From: Dehalococcoidales bacterium
Lineage (GTDB): Bacteria > Chloroflexota > Dehalococcoidia > Dehalococcoidales > Fen-1064
NCBI GenBank assembly: GCA_028713395.1
Contig: JAQTOJ010000110.1
Location: 1-6,546 of the forward strand
Reading direction: 5' to 3'
Length of the DNA: 6,546 bases
The notes below the pieces were generated by a model, which was not told the DNA's origin, did not search any database, and saw nothing but the letters and a program-made list of their open reading frames with translations. Positions 1 through 5,345 of this stretch are shown one piece after another. Numbering within the stretch: the first letter of the stretch is position 1; each line of letters begins with the position of its first letter. The position numbers and the translations under genes were made by a program.

Positions 1-436
1 TGAGAGGGAGCATTACCGGTATCGAGGCGCTGGCGCGAATAGCATCCCAGACCCGGCCTTCGGAAAAGACACATTCCGTCCCGGTATCGATATCCACCGC
101 GGCGCACTCAAATGGGATGCGCAGGTCGGTGAAATCTACTTTGCCCAGGTAGCTACTGAGTTTCTTTTCCACTTTACGCCAGCTTAATATCCCGGTGCGC
201 GGGATAGACAAATCAGCAAAAAGCCGCAGGCGGTTTTTCCCAAGATCCACTGCCAGGTCGTGTATCGATGGCAGGTTGCCGGTATGAGCGTAAAAAGCCC
301 CGACGATGGCGCCCATACTCGTGCCGGCGATCATATCGATGGGGATATGGGCGTTTTCCAGCGTTTCCAGCACGCCGATATGCGCCAAACCTTTAGCAGC
401 GCCGCCACCCAGCGCCAGCCCCACTTTCTGTCTCAT
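1..436 (-). CDS. Patatin-like phospholipase, N-terminal part (3' end outside window)
   Basis: This is the first 145 residues of a patatin-family serine acyl hydrolase (bacterial RssA/YlbK-like group), which would cleave acyl esters of lipids. The oxyanion-hole loop GGGAAKG is at residues 10-16; the usual Arg is Lys here. The nucleophile elbow GTSMG is at 38-42, with Ser40 as the catalytic serine. The stretch RASASIPVMLPL (134-145) is the conserved segment that comes shortly before the catalytic Asp of the DG(G/A) motif, and that Asp lies beyond the window edge. The ATG at 436 is preceded by a good ribosome site (AGGTGA, about 7 nt upstream). The gene is downstream of, and codirectional with, the HerA-like ATPase, separated by 127 bp that holds a repeat element, so cotranscription is uncertain. 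There is no signal peptide, so a cytoplasmic or membrane-peripheral location is likely. The family call is firm; substrate and physiological role cannot be read. Confidence 0.93.
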   Translation of the reverse strand, partial: MRQKVGLALGGGAAKGLAHIGVLETLENAHIPIDMIAGTSMGAIVGAFYAHTGNLPSIHDLAVDLGKNRLRLFADLSIPRTGILSWRKVEKKLSSYLGKVDFTDLRIPFECAAVDIDTGTECVFSEGRVWDAIRASASIPVMLPL

Positions 437-455
437 TCTTTCACCTACCAGACCT

Positions 456-559
456 TTGTCATTGCACTGCCCGCAATACCCGATGCAAATTTAGAGCGGG
501 AAGGAGAAGCTTCGTACCAGTGATTACTGCATACTTCTCCGCCGGATTCGCAATGACAA
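456..559. repeat. 104-bp intergenic element with 10-bp perfect terminal inverted repeats
   Basis: The sequence TTGTCATTGC at 456-465 is exactly inverted as GCAATGACAA at 550-559. Inside lies a second inverted pair, GGAGAAG (503-509) and CTTCTCC (534-540). The element fills nearly all of the 127-bp gap between the HerA-like gene and the patatin gene and ends 6-7 bp before the patatin ribosome site. The GTCATTGCGA-type end resembles a class of short palindromic intergenic repeats common in environmental bacterial genomes; this is from memory. It has no coding capacity and could be a non-autonomous (MITE-like) element or a REP-type structure. Confidence 0.6.
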
Positions 560-563
560 TGAA

Positions 564-2237
564 TCAATCAAACAAATCCTTGATATCTTTTTCTGCTTTT
601 TGAGCGTAATTATTGCCCCGGGTAAATTCCTTGTATGATTCCGCGGTGCCCCAATCACGCGGGCGGAAAGGCACCGGCATGGGCACGGCATGCCCGAAGA
701 TTAGCGCCTGCTGTTTGGGCGCCAGCCTGGCCAGTACCGTCTTGAGCTCGTTCTTGCCGCTGACCCCCGCCAGCACGGCATCGATATCCCGCTCATTATC
801 CAATAAACAGGTGATTTTCGTGCCCATCTGGGACATGATTTCCTCATCGATAGCACTGGGACGCTGGTCGATGACGAGCAGAGTGACGTTGTATTTACGC
901 ATTTCACGGGCGATGGTGCCGAAAATGGTTTGAGAGGCTATTTCGGTATTCAGGAATTTATGGGCTTCCTCGATGGTGATGACCAGCGGCGTGGGCGGGG
1001 CGACCGTGCCCCCCATGGAGGCTTCCATCTTTTCCTGGTAACGGTTGTAAATCCGGCGCGCCAGCATATTGGCTACCAGCATATAGGCTGCAATATCGCG
1101 GAACCGGCCGAACTCCAGCACGACATTCATGCCACGGTCAAGGTATTCCATGATCTGCTTTACGGCGTCTACCGGCGAACGGGAGACGATAAAAGGCAGG
1201 CGGCGGATAGTCGCCAGACCGCGTTTCAAATTTTGAAAAGTGCTTTCGTGAATGCTCATTTCCGCCAGCAAAGCCCGGGTTTCATCCGAATCATTAAGAT
1301 CGATGGCTTTCTGCATCCAGTCCCGGCCGAGTTTACGGCGCAGTTGGTAGACAGCCTCGACGGCGGCTTCGGTGAGATTGAGGGTTTGCCGCAGCAGGCT
1401 GATATCTTCGGGATCGATCTCTTCAAAACCGATCTTGACGACAAAATCCGTGGAAACACCCCGGCGCCGCGAGTTTTCTTCATCCAGCGTGAAAACCGCC
1501 ACGCTTTCCGGGAACAATTGTTTCAGGGCTTTCACCTGGCGCTGGCCGCCTTCACTGGTGCCCATCCAGCCATATTCGTTGTGCATATCGAAAATCAGGT
1601 TGACGGCGCGGCTCTTCTGCAGCATACCGATGAGCAGGATGCGGGTCAAAAACGTCTTACCGGTGCCGCTTTTACCGAAAATGCCGTTGGAGCGTTTCAC
1701 CAGTGTCTCCAAATCCAGACAGAGGTGGGTTTCCATATCCAGCGGGTTGCCGATGTAGAAGCGGCTTTCATCTTCTTTACCGAAGACCAGTTCCATATCG
1801 CTTTCCGAGGCCAGATTAACACGGGAAAAATGACTGGGCACGGTTTTGACCGGCTGCGGACCTTCGGTGATGGCGGTTGCCTCACCGCCGAGGGTGAGCA
1901 TGGGCAGGACGTGCAAAGCTCCATAGGTGGCGGTGCCTTCCAGCACCGCGGCGGTGAAGGTATCGGCAGTATCGGGCGGCGAGACGGCGATTTCCGGATC
2001 AGTGACGCCCAGGCTGATATCCGTAATCATACCGAAAAAACGGCGTTTTTTACCTGCGATGGTGACGTAACGCCCCACCACCATATCCTCCACGGATGCC
2101 TGAGAATCAAGCCTGACTTCGGTGCCTTTTTCCACCGAACCGCTAACGACCAGGCCTAACGCCTGATCGACTTGTAGGCCTTTTTCATTATTGGCAACCA
2201 AACCTAACGTTTGGTCGCGTTTCTTACCTTCCGTCAT
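564..2237 (-). CDS. herA: HerA-like (DUF87) ATPase with N-terminal HAS barrel
   Basis: This 557-residue protein is a predicted hexameric DNA translocase of the HerA/FtsK superfamily, expected to pump duplex DNA ends into or past a partner nuclease. Residues about 25-85 form the HAS-type beta barrel (LGLVVSGSVEKGTEV...VVGRYVTI). The Walker A motif GKSGTGKT is at 188-195 and the HerA signature DMHNEYGW at 217-224. Walker B LVITIEEAH is at 418-426 with the acidic pair E423/E424, followed by LLVIDQRP (453-460), which resembles the sensor segment. All ATPase motifs are intact and the length is normal for the family. The ATG overlaps the TGA of the preceding HAS gene (ATGA, 4 bp), and GGGAGGT sits 8 nt upstream, which indicates translational coupling. 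A nurA-like gene lies two genes upstream, matching the known HerA-NurA partnership. Oddity: the first barrel strand is partly duplicated (DQTLGLV at 8-14, DQALGLV at 24-30). A role in repair is the default reading; anti-phage defence is possible. Confidence 0.92.
   Translation of the reverse strand: MTEGKKRDQTLGLVANNEKGLQVDQALGLVVSGSVEKGTEVRLDSQASVEDMVVGRYVTIAGKKRRFFGMITDISLGVTDPEIAVSPPDTADTFTAAVLEGTATYGALHVLPMLTLGGEATAITEGPQPVKTVPSHFSRVNLASESDMELVFGKEDESRFYIGNPLDMETHLCLDLETLVKRSNGIFGKSGTGKTFLTRILLIGMLQKSRAVNLIFDMHNEYGWMGTSEGGQRQVKALKQLFPESVAVFTLDEENSRRRGVSTDFVVKIGFEEIDPEDISLLRQTLNLTEAAVEAVYQLRRKLGRDWMQKAIDLNDSDETRALLAEMSIHESTFQNLKRGLATIRRLPFIVSRSPVDAVKQIMEYLDRGMNVVLEFGRFRDIAAYMLVANMLARRIYNRYQEKMEASMGGTVAPPTPLVITIEEAHKFLNTEIASQTIFGTIAREMRKYNVTLLVIDQRPSAIDEEIMSQMGTKITCLLDNERDIDAVLAGVSGKNELKTVLARLAPKQQALIFGHAVPMPVPFRPRDWGTAESYKEFTRGNNYAQKAEKDIKDLFD
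2148..2168 (-). other. Coding-region RNA hairpin B in herA-like gene
   Basis: Read as mRNA, this stretch forms an 8-bp stem (one G-U pair) around the loop GUUAG. It encodes the DQALGLV copy of a duplicated heptapeptide. Its stem differs from that of hairpin A (2196-2216) at several positions, yet pairing is kept. Confidence 0.45.
2196..2216 (-). other. Coding-region RNA hairpin A in herA-like gene
   Basis: Read as mRNA, this stretch forms an 8-bp stem (terminal G-U) around the same GUUAG loop as hairpin B. It begins 21 nt downstream of the herA-like start codon and encodes DQTLGLV. Its position near the translation start could influence initiation or early elongation; that is inference. Confidence 0.45.
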
Positions 2238-2818
2238 AGCGTCAACCTCCCGAGCACCGCTTTCAGTTTTTGGTAGTCGCCGCTCATCAACCCGGTGAGC
2301 TTTTTCCCGGCGGCAATGAGAAAAGCCGATGGGTCAGGCTGGACACGGCTCATTTCCCGCAGGGCGGCGGCAATCAACTCTTCCGGGGGAATTTGCTCGT
2401 TGTGCATGAGCAGGTTGAGGAAATCAAAAGACCGGCTGAAAGTCTGAATCTCGTCAGAGGAGCAGGGCAGCACGAAACCGTGGATATGCGCCGGCTTCGG
2501 GGGCAGATACTGGAATAGATTTGCGCCGTTTTTGTGCCCGATGACGACCACCTGGAATTCACTGCGCAAGAGTTTGGTCAGTTGCGGATTGGTTTGATAG
2601 ACCGCCGCTTCGGAGGCTTCATCCTTGCCGCGGGCAATGGGACGCCGCCCCGGTTCAAAGCCGGAGGTCATGGATTGCCCCACCACCCCGATGATCTCCA
2701 CCGGTTCGTTAATAGTCTTGACCAGACTGCCCAGTGGCGGGATATTATACAGTTCGTAACATTCGGCGGTAAATTCAGCGCTGCCGGCGGCAATTACCTC
2801 CGCAATCTTGTTTTCCAC
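2234..2818 (-). CDS. HAS-barrel-type protein of the HerA-NurA unit
   Basis: This 194-residue protein has no catalytic motif that I recognise. Its N-terminal half (FTAECYELYNIPPLGSLVKT, then the EIIGVV strand and PGRRPIARG at 56-64) has the beta-rich pattern of HAS-barrel domains found on or beside HerA ATPases. A conserved-looking YLPPKPAHIHGFV lies at 104-116, followed by a helical C-terminal part (about 121-194). I infer an accessory or adaptor subunit that helps assemble the ATPase-nuclease complex. The start is a GTG at 2818, chosen because a near-perfect ribosome site, GAGGAGG, lies just upstream at the right spacing. The TGA stop overlaps the ATG of the downstream HerA-like gene, so the two are translationally coupled. 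The upstream boundary touches the AT-rich repeat flank of the four-helix-bundle cassette. Confidence is high that it is a gene and moderate for the domain name. Confidence 0.85.
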   Translation of the reverse strand: MENKIAEVIAAGSAEFTAECYELYNIPPLGSLVKTINEPVEIIGVVGQSMTSGFEPGRRPIARGKDEASEAAVYQTNPQLTKLLRSEFQVVVIGHKNGANLFQYLPPKPAHIHGFVLPCSSDEIQTFSRSFDFLNLLMHNEQIPPEELIAAALREMSRVQPDPSAFLIAAGKKLTGLMSGDYQKLKAVLGRLTL

Positions 2819-2840
2819 AACAACCTCCTCAAAGAGAAAC

Positions 2841-2899
2841 TCTAATACCTAAACCCTAATATCTAAACAAATTCTAATACGCTAAACTTGAAAACACTA
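2841..2899. repeat. Left heptamer array flanking the four-helix-bundle gene
   Basis: The plus strand carries degenerate heptamers CTAATAC, CTAAACC, CTAATAT, CTAAACA, then looser CTAATACG and CTAAAC units. The last unit supplies the TAG stop of the four-helix-bundle gene. AAACCCTAATATCTAA (2851-2866) is the reverse complement of 3301-3316 at 15 of 16 positions. This makes the array one arm of an inverted repeat around the gene. Confidence 0.7.
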
Positions 2900-3262
2900 A
2901 ACCTTTGTTTTCTCAACGATCGCTCCGAATATCTTCATCAATTCTGACGCTTCCTGCACGAGGGATTCTCGATGTTTTTCAATATCATTGTTGTCCGTTT
3001 GTAGAAGTTTCAACCAATAAACAGTTTCTTTAGCTTCCTTACGGCAAATTTTAACACGCATTGCAAAATCCTTTTTACTGAAAGCTTCATTTGCCTCTAT
3101 ATAGTTAGCCCCGATTGATCCTGCTGATCGAACCAATTGTTTTGCTACCTCATTGTTGGCAATCGATTTTGGGATTGCATTCGAAAATTTTAATACAGCT
3201 TTGGTAAAAAGAAAGGTTCTATCCTCGAGGTCATAGCTTCTAGGTTTAGTAGTGTTTTCCAT
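2897..3262 (-). CDS. Four-helix-bundle protein (23S rRNA IVS / S23-type family)
   Basis: This 121-residue, almost wholly helical protein belongs to the four-helix-bundle family first seen in ORFs of 23S rRNA intervening sequences; its structural relatives include the Avd accessory protein of diversity-generating retroelements. The family core is clear: RSAGSIGANYIEA at 45-57 and KICRKEAKETVYWLKLL at 71-87, with basic residues suited to nucleic acid binding. The length is typical. The ATG at 3262 has only a weak AGAGAAAA purine stretch upstream. GC is about 38% by hand count (115 of 300 bases, 2941-3240), far below the adjoining genes. It lies between the nurA-like and HAS genes and is flanked by inverted CTAAnnn arrays, so it looks inserted into an older operon. 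No reverse transcriptase or template repeat is present, so a retroelement role is not supported. The molecular function of free-standing members is unknown. Confidence 0.9.
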   Translation of the reverse strand: MENTTKPRSYDLEDRTFLFTKAVLKFSNAIPKSIANNEVAKQLVRSAGSIGANYIEANEAFSKKDFAMRVKICRKEAKETVYWLKLLQTDNNDIEKHRESLVQEASELMKIFGAIVEKTKV

Positions 3263-3274
3263 TTATTTTCTCTG

Positions 3275-3316
3275 TTTGGATTTTATTTAGGATTTAGAGA
3301 TTAGATATTAGGATTT
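3275..3316. repeat. Right heptamer array flanking the four-helix-bundle gene
   Basis: Read on the minus strand, this 42-bp AT-rich stretch gives CCTAATAT, CTAATCT, CTAAATC, CTAAATA units, the same heptamer family as the left array but in opposite orientation. It begins immediately after the TAA stop of the nurA-like gene. The 16-bp core at 3301-3316 pairs with 2851-2866 with one mismatch (G-U tolerant in RNA). A transcript could therefore close a stem around the whole four-helix-bundle reading frame. Confidence 0.7.
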
Positions 3317-4507
3317 TTAGATCCAGCGCGTTCTTTTACTCTGGCTTTTAGCGGAATCGCCGGTGGGGAGGTGTTCGCCAACCATTGAGGCTTCAATGAT
3401 TTGCCAGAAATTCTCCCGGTCGGCGCCGGTCACAACCGCCTTTTCGTGGGCTTCGCTCAACGCCACCGGATACCCCTGTCCGCGGCGGCACTGGTCGACA
3501 ATCAGGGCATGGCTGAGGTCAATCAAATCTTTATCCAAAGCCACCCACATGGGAACTTCGACCCGGGCGATTTCATTCTCCAGATTTACATAATAAAAAT
3601 ATACCCGGTGCGGGCCATAGCGTGCCAGTATGCGGGAAGGACTGATGAAGACCGCGGAACGTTCCCCCGGTTTCAGGTTGTTGGCAAAGAGTTCGCGGTC
3701 ATGGATGCCGGACAGTGCGTAACACTCCCGTGTTTTGCAGGCGGCGCATTTATCGCTATCCACATAGTCCCTGGGGCAGAGCGCCACCCGTAAAGCGTTG
3801 ATGACGTCCATACTGCGGGGATAACTGATGTACGAAGCCAGCGCTAAATGGCGGTCTTGATTCAACTGCCGCATCTTTTCCAGATAAACCAGATACTGTT
3901 CTTCCAGTAGTAAATGGGAGACGAAATCCTGGTAGCCTTCCAGGTTCCACATGATGAGGGTGCCGTCGATCAAGGCTAAGGAATGACTCGCGGGCGGTAG
4001 CTTGGCTGCCGTTTCCGCCAGCTTGCGGCATTCTTCCACCCCGCGTTTGGCGCCCAGTAAATTACCTTCCACCGGCACTTCGCGAATGCCATCCGGCGAG
4101 GGGATCGATAGATCGGCATCGTCGGAATAGATGCGGGGTTCGGCGGTGATGACGGCGTCCGGTTTCTCCCCGTATTTCAAGAGCACGGAACTGATATTGA
4201 TCAAATAGCAGCGGGCGCTGTGATGCCGGTCGACATCAATATGGGAGCCGTCGGTAGCGAGTATGTAAAAGTCGGCGTGAGAGGTGGGGAGGGGGTAAAC
4301 ATTATCCAGTTTTTCCACCGGTTCCGCCACCAGCCAGGTAGTCTTGCTGAGCGCGATTTTTTTCTTGAGCTGATCCACCTGAGAGGACTGCTGCCGCAGG
4401 GTTTGCAGGGATTGATTTATTTTTTCCAGCCGCTCGTACCGGCCTGATTTCAGGCTGGTGACCATGTGGGTGATCTGTTGCATGACAGCGGCGAAATCCA
4501 ACGGCAT
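3317..4507 (-). CDS. nurA: NurA-like 5'-3' DNA nuclease
   Basis: This 396-residue protein is a predicted NurA-domain nuclease, which resects DNA ends together with HerA using Mn2+. The first metal-site motif is ATDGSHI (84-90, Asp86), in a YILATDGS strand. The second is ALIDGTL (178-184, Asp181). The C-terminal GYPVALSEAH (345-354) gives Tyr346 and His354, eight residues apart, like the Tyr/His pair of archaeal NurA active sites as I remember them. A basic, coiled-coil-like N-terminus (about 20-55) precedes the nuclease core. Unusually, four cysteines cluster as C244-X9-C254-X2-C257-X4-C262, suggesting a bound Zn or Fe-S centre. The ATG at 4507 has a modest GAGAGTGA purine stretch upstream, and a sigma-70-like promoter lies at 4542-4571. 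It is the first gene of the nuclease / HAS / ATPase unit, now separated from the rest by the four-helix-bundle cassette. The exact in vivo role, repair or defence, is not shown. Confidence 0.85.
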   Translation of the reverse strand: MPLDFAAVMQQITHMVTSLKSGRYERLEKINQSLQTLRQQSSQVDQLKKKIALSKTTWLVAEPVEKLDNVYPLPTSHADFYILATDGSHIDVDRHHSARCYLINISSVLLKYGEKPDAVITAEPRIYSDDADLSIPSPDGIREVPVEGNLLGAKRGVEECRKLAETAAKLPPASHSLALIDGTLIMWNLEGYQDFVSHLLLEEQYLVYLEKMRQLNQDRHLALASYISYPRSMDVINALRVALCPRDYVDSDKCAACKTRECYALSGIHDRELFANNLKPGERSAVFISPSRILARYGPHRVYFYYVNLENEIARVEVPMWVALDKDLIDLSHALIVDQCRRGQGYPVALSEAHEKAVVTGADRENFWQIIEASMVGEHLPTGDSAKSQSKRTRWI

Positions 4508-4541
4508 CTCTATTCACTCTCGCTAATGATAAGTACTGTTA

Positions 4542-4571
4542 AGTATAAGACCGATAATGACCAAATAACAA
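4542..4571 (-). promoter_or_regulatory. Probable sigma-70 promoter of the nurA-like operon
   Basis: On the minus strand TTGTTA (4571-4566), an 18-bp spacer and TATACT (4547-4542) form a plausible -35/-10 pair. It would start transcription near 4535 and leave a leader of about 28 nt before the ATG at 4507. Confidence 0.5.
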
Positions 4572-4670
4572 GCATCAAAAGACAACCAATATCTGAGCGC
4601 GCGAAGACAAAATCACGGATATTGCGATTTGGAGTTTGCTTGATCATTGGTTATTGATGATTTACCGGTG

Positions 4671-4679
4671 TGCTAGAAT
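4671..4679 (+). promoter_or_regulatory. Possible extended -10 promoter of the LysE-family gene
   Basis: TGCTAGAAT fits an extended -10 element (TGn plus TAGAAT). No good -35 is spaced correctly; TTGATG at 4654-4659 leaves only 14 bp. The start site would fall near 4686, giving a very short leader that begins at the ribosome site GAGGT (4686-4690). Confidence 0.35.
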
Positions 4680-4696
4680 ATTTTTGAGGTAAATCT

Positions 4697-5308
4697 GTGT
4701 TCTCTTTGATCTTGAGCGTGTTGGTACTATCGATCTCCGGGGTGATGTCCCCCGGCCCGATGTTCGCGGTGACAGTGGCCAAAAGCTACCGCAGTCCCTG
4801 GGCAGGTCCCCGAATTGCCCTGGGGCATGCGATCATCGAGGTGCCGTTGATACTGGCGATCTTCTTCCTGCAGGAAAAATTCGTGCTGCCGGTGGTGGCT
4901 CGAGTCATTATCAGCGTATTGGGCGGCGGCATGATCATCTGGATGGGTATAGGTATGTTCCGCACGCGGCGTGAGGTGGTGGAGCGCGGCAAAGACTTGA
5001 GATACAACGCCGTCACCGCCGGAATCATCATGAGCGCCACCAACCCCTTTTTCCTGTTGTGGTGGGCGACGACGGGGCTGATGCTGGTCACCCAATTCAG
5101 TAGCTACGGGGTGACGGGGAGAATTGTCTTTATTTTCACCCACTGGATTTGCGATCTGATCTGGCTGAGTATCGTTTCGGTGGTGATTTATAAAACAAAA
5201 TCGCTTTGGGGTAAACAATTTCAGGAGAGGGTTTTCATACTTTGCAGCCTGCTGTTGTTGGGCTTCGGCGTTTGGTTCATTGTCTCCGGCGTTAAATTAG
5301 TGTTTTAG
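4697..5308 (+). CDS. LysE/RhtB-family amino acid exporter
   Basis: This 203-residue integral membrane protein belongs to the LysE superfamily of proton-coupled exporters of amino acids or similar small molecules. It has about six hydrophobic segments, roughly at 3-24, 40-58, 66-88, 106-130, 142-165 and 179-201. Family signatures are SPGP (18-21) followed by an FAVTVAKS helix, GHAIIEVP (43-50) and SATNPFFLLWWA (113-124). A basic stretch (RTRREVVERGKD, 89-100) marks the expected cytoplasmic loop after the third segment. The start is a GTG at 4697, supported by GAGGT about 6 nt upstream; no ATG sits in a comparable place. The length is normal. It is transcribed alone, divergent from the nurA-like operon and convergent with the CDF gene. 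Substrate cannot be assigned. A link with the neighbouring metal exporter is not shown. Confidence 0.9.
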   Translation: MFSLILSVLVLSISGVMSPGPMFAVTVAKSYRSPWAGPRIALGHAIIEVPLILAIFFLQEKFVLPVVARVIISVLGGGMIIWMGIGMFRTRREVVERGKDLRYNAVTAGIIMSATNPFFLLWWATTGLMLVTQFSSYGVTGRIVFIFTHWICDLIWLSIVSVVIYKTKSLWGKQFQERVFILCSLLLLGFGVWFIVSGVKLVF

Positions 5309-5340
5309 GCTTTCAGGCCGCTGATATCTGAAAGCCTAAA
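5304..5340. terminator. Bidirectional hairpin between convergent genes
   Basis: TTTAGGCTTTCAG (5304-5316) and its exact complement CTGAAAGCCTAAA (5328-5340) form a 13-bp stem with an 11-nt loop. The first arm contains the TAG stop of the LysE-family gene and the second ends 5 bp before the stop of the CDF gene. No long U-tract follows on either strand beyond the A/T pairs at the stem base, so termination efficiency is uncertain. It may also protect 3' ends. Confidence 0.65.
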
Positions 5341-5345
5341 GATGG

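Larger units (their letters stand above)
4508..4696. other. Divergent intergenic region, nurA-like operon / LysE-family gene
   Basis: These 189 bp are clearly richer in A and T than the flanking genes. They hold the outward promoter for the nurA-like operon on the left and a possible extended -10 promoter for the exporter on the right. I see no convincing small gene, RNA structure or clear operator between them. Confidence 0.6.

Noticed and set aside
260..523. A plus-strand frame of 87 codons overlapping the patatin gene and the repeat element
   Set aside because: It is antisense to the patatin GGGAAKG and GTSMG motifs and runs into the repeat element, with no ribosome site.
930..2159. A long plus-strand open frame of about 409 codons opposite the HerA-like gene
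   Set aside because: It is antisense to an ATPase with intact Walker motifs and matches no family I know. Long antisense frames are expected over GC-rich genes.
2897..3262. Diversity-generating retroelement accessory protein (Avd)
   Set aside because: The fold family is related, but there is no reverse transcriptase, template repeat or variable repeat anywhere in the window.
2841..3316. CRISPR-like or telomere-like repeat array because of the CCCTAAA-type heptamers
   Set aside because: The units are 7 nt, degenerate, without spacers, and occur as two short opposed arrays around one gene.
4466..4657. A small plus-strand gene in the divergent intergenic region
   Set aside because: The frame begins inside the nurA-like gene, has no ribosome site, and its peptide shows no recognisable features.
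4727..5218. A minus-strand frame of 163 codons opposite the LysE-family gene
   Set aside because: It is rich in His, Gln, Arg and Asp in the way typical of a shadow of hydrophobic codons, has no ribosome site, and the plus strand encodes a clear membrane transporter.
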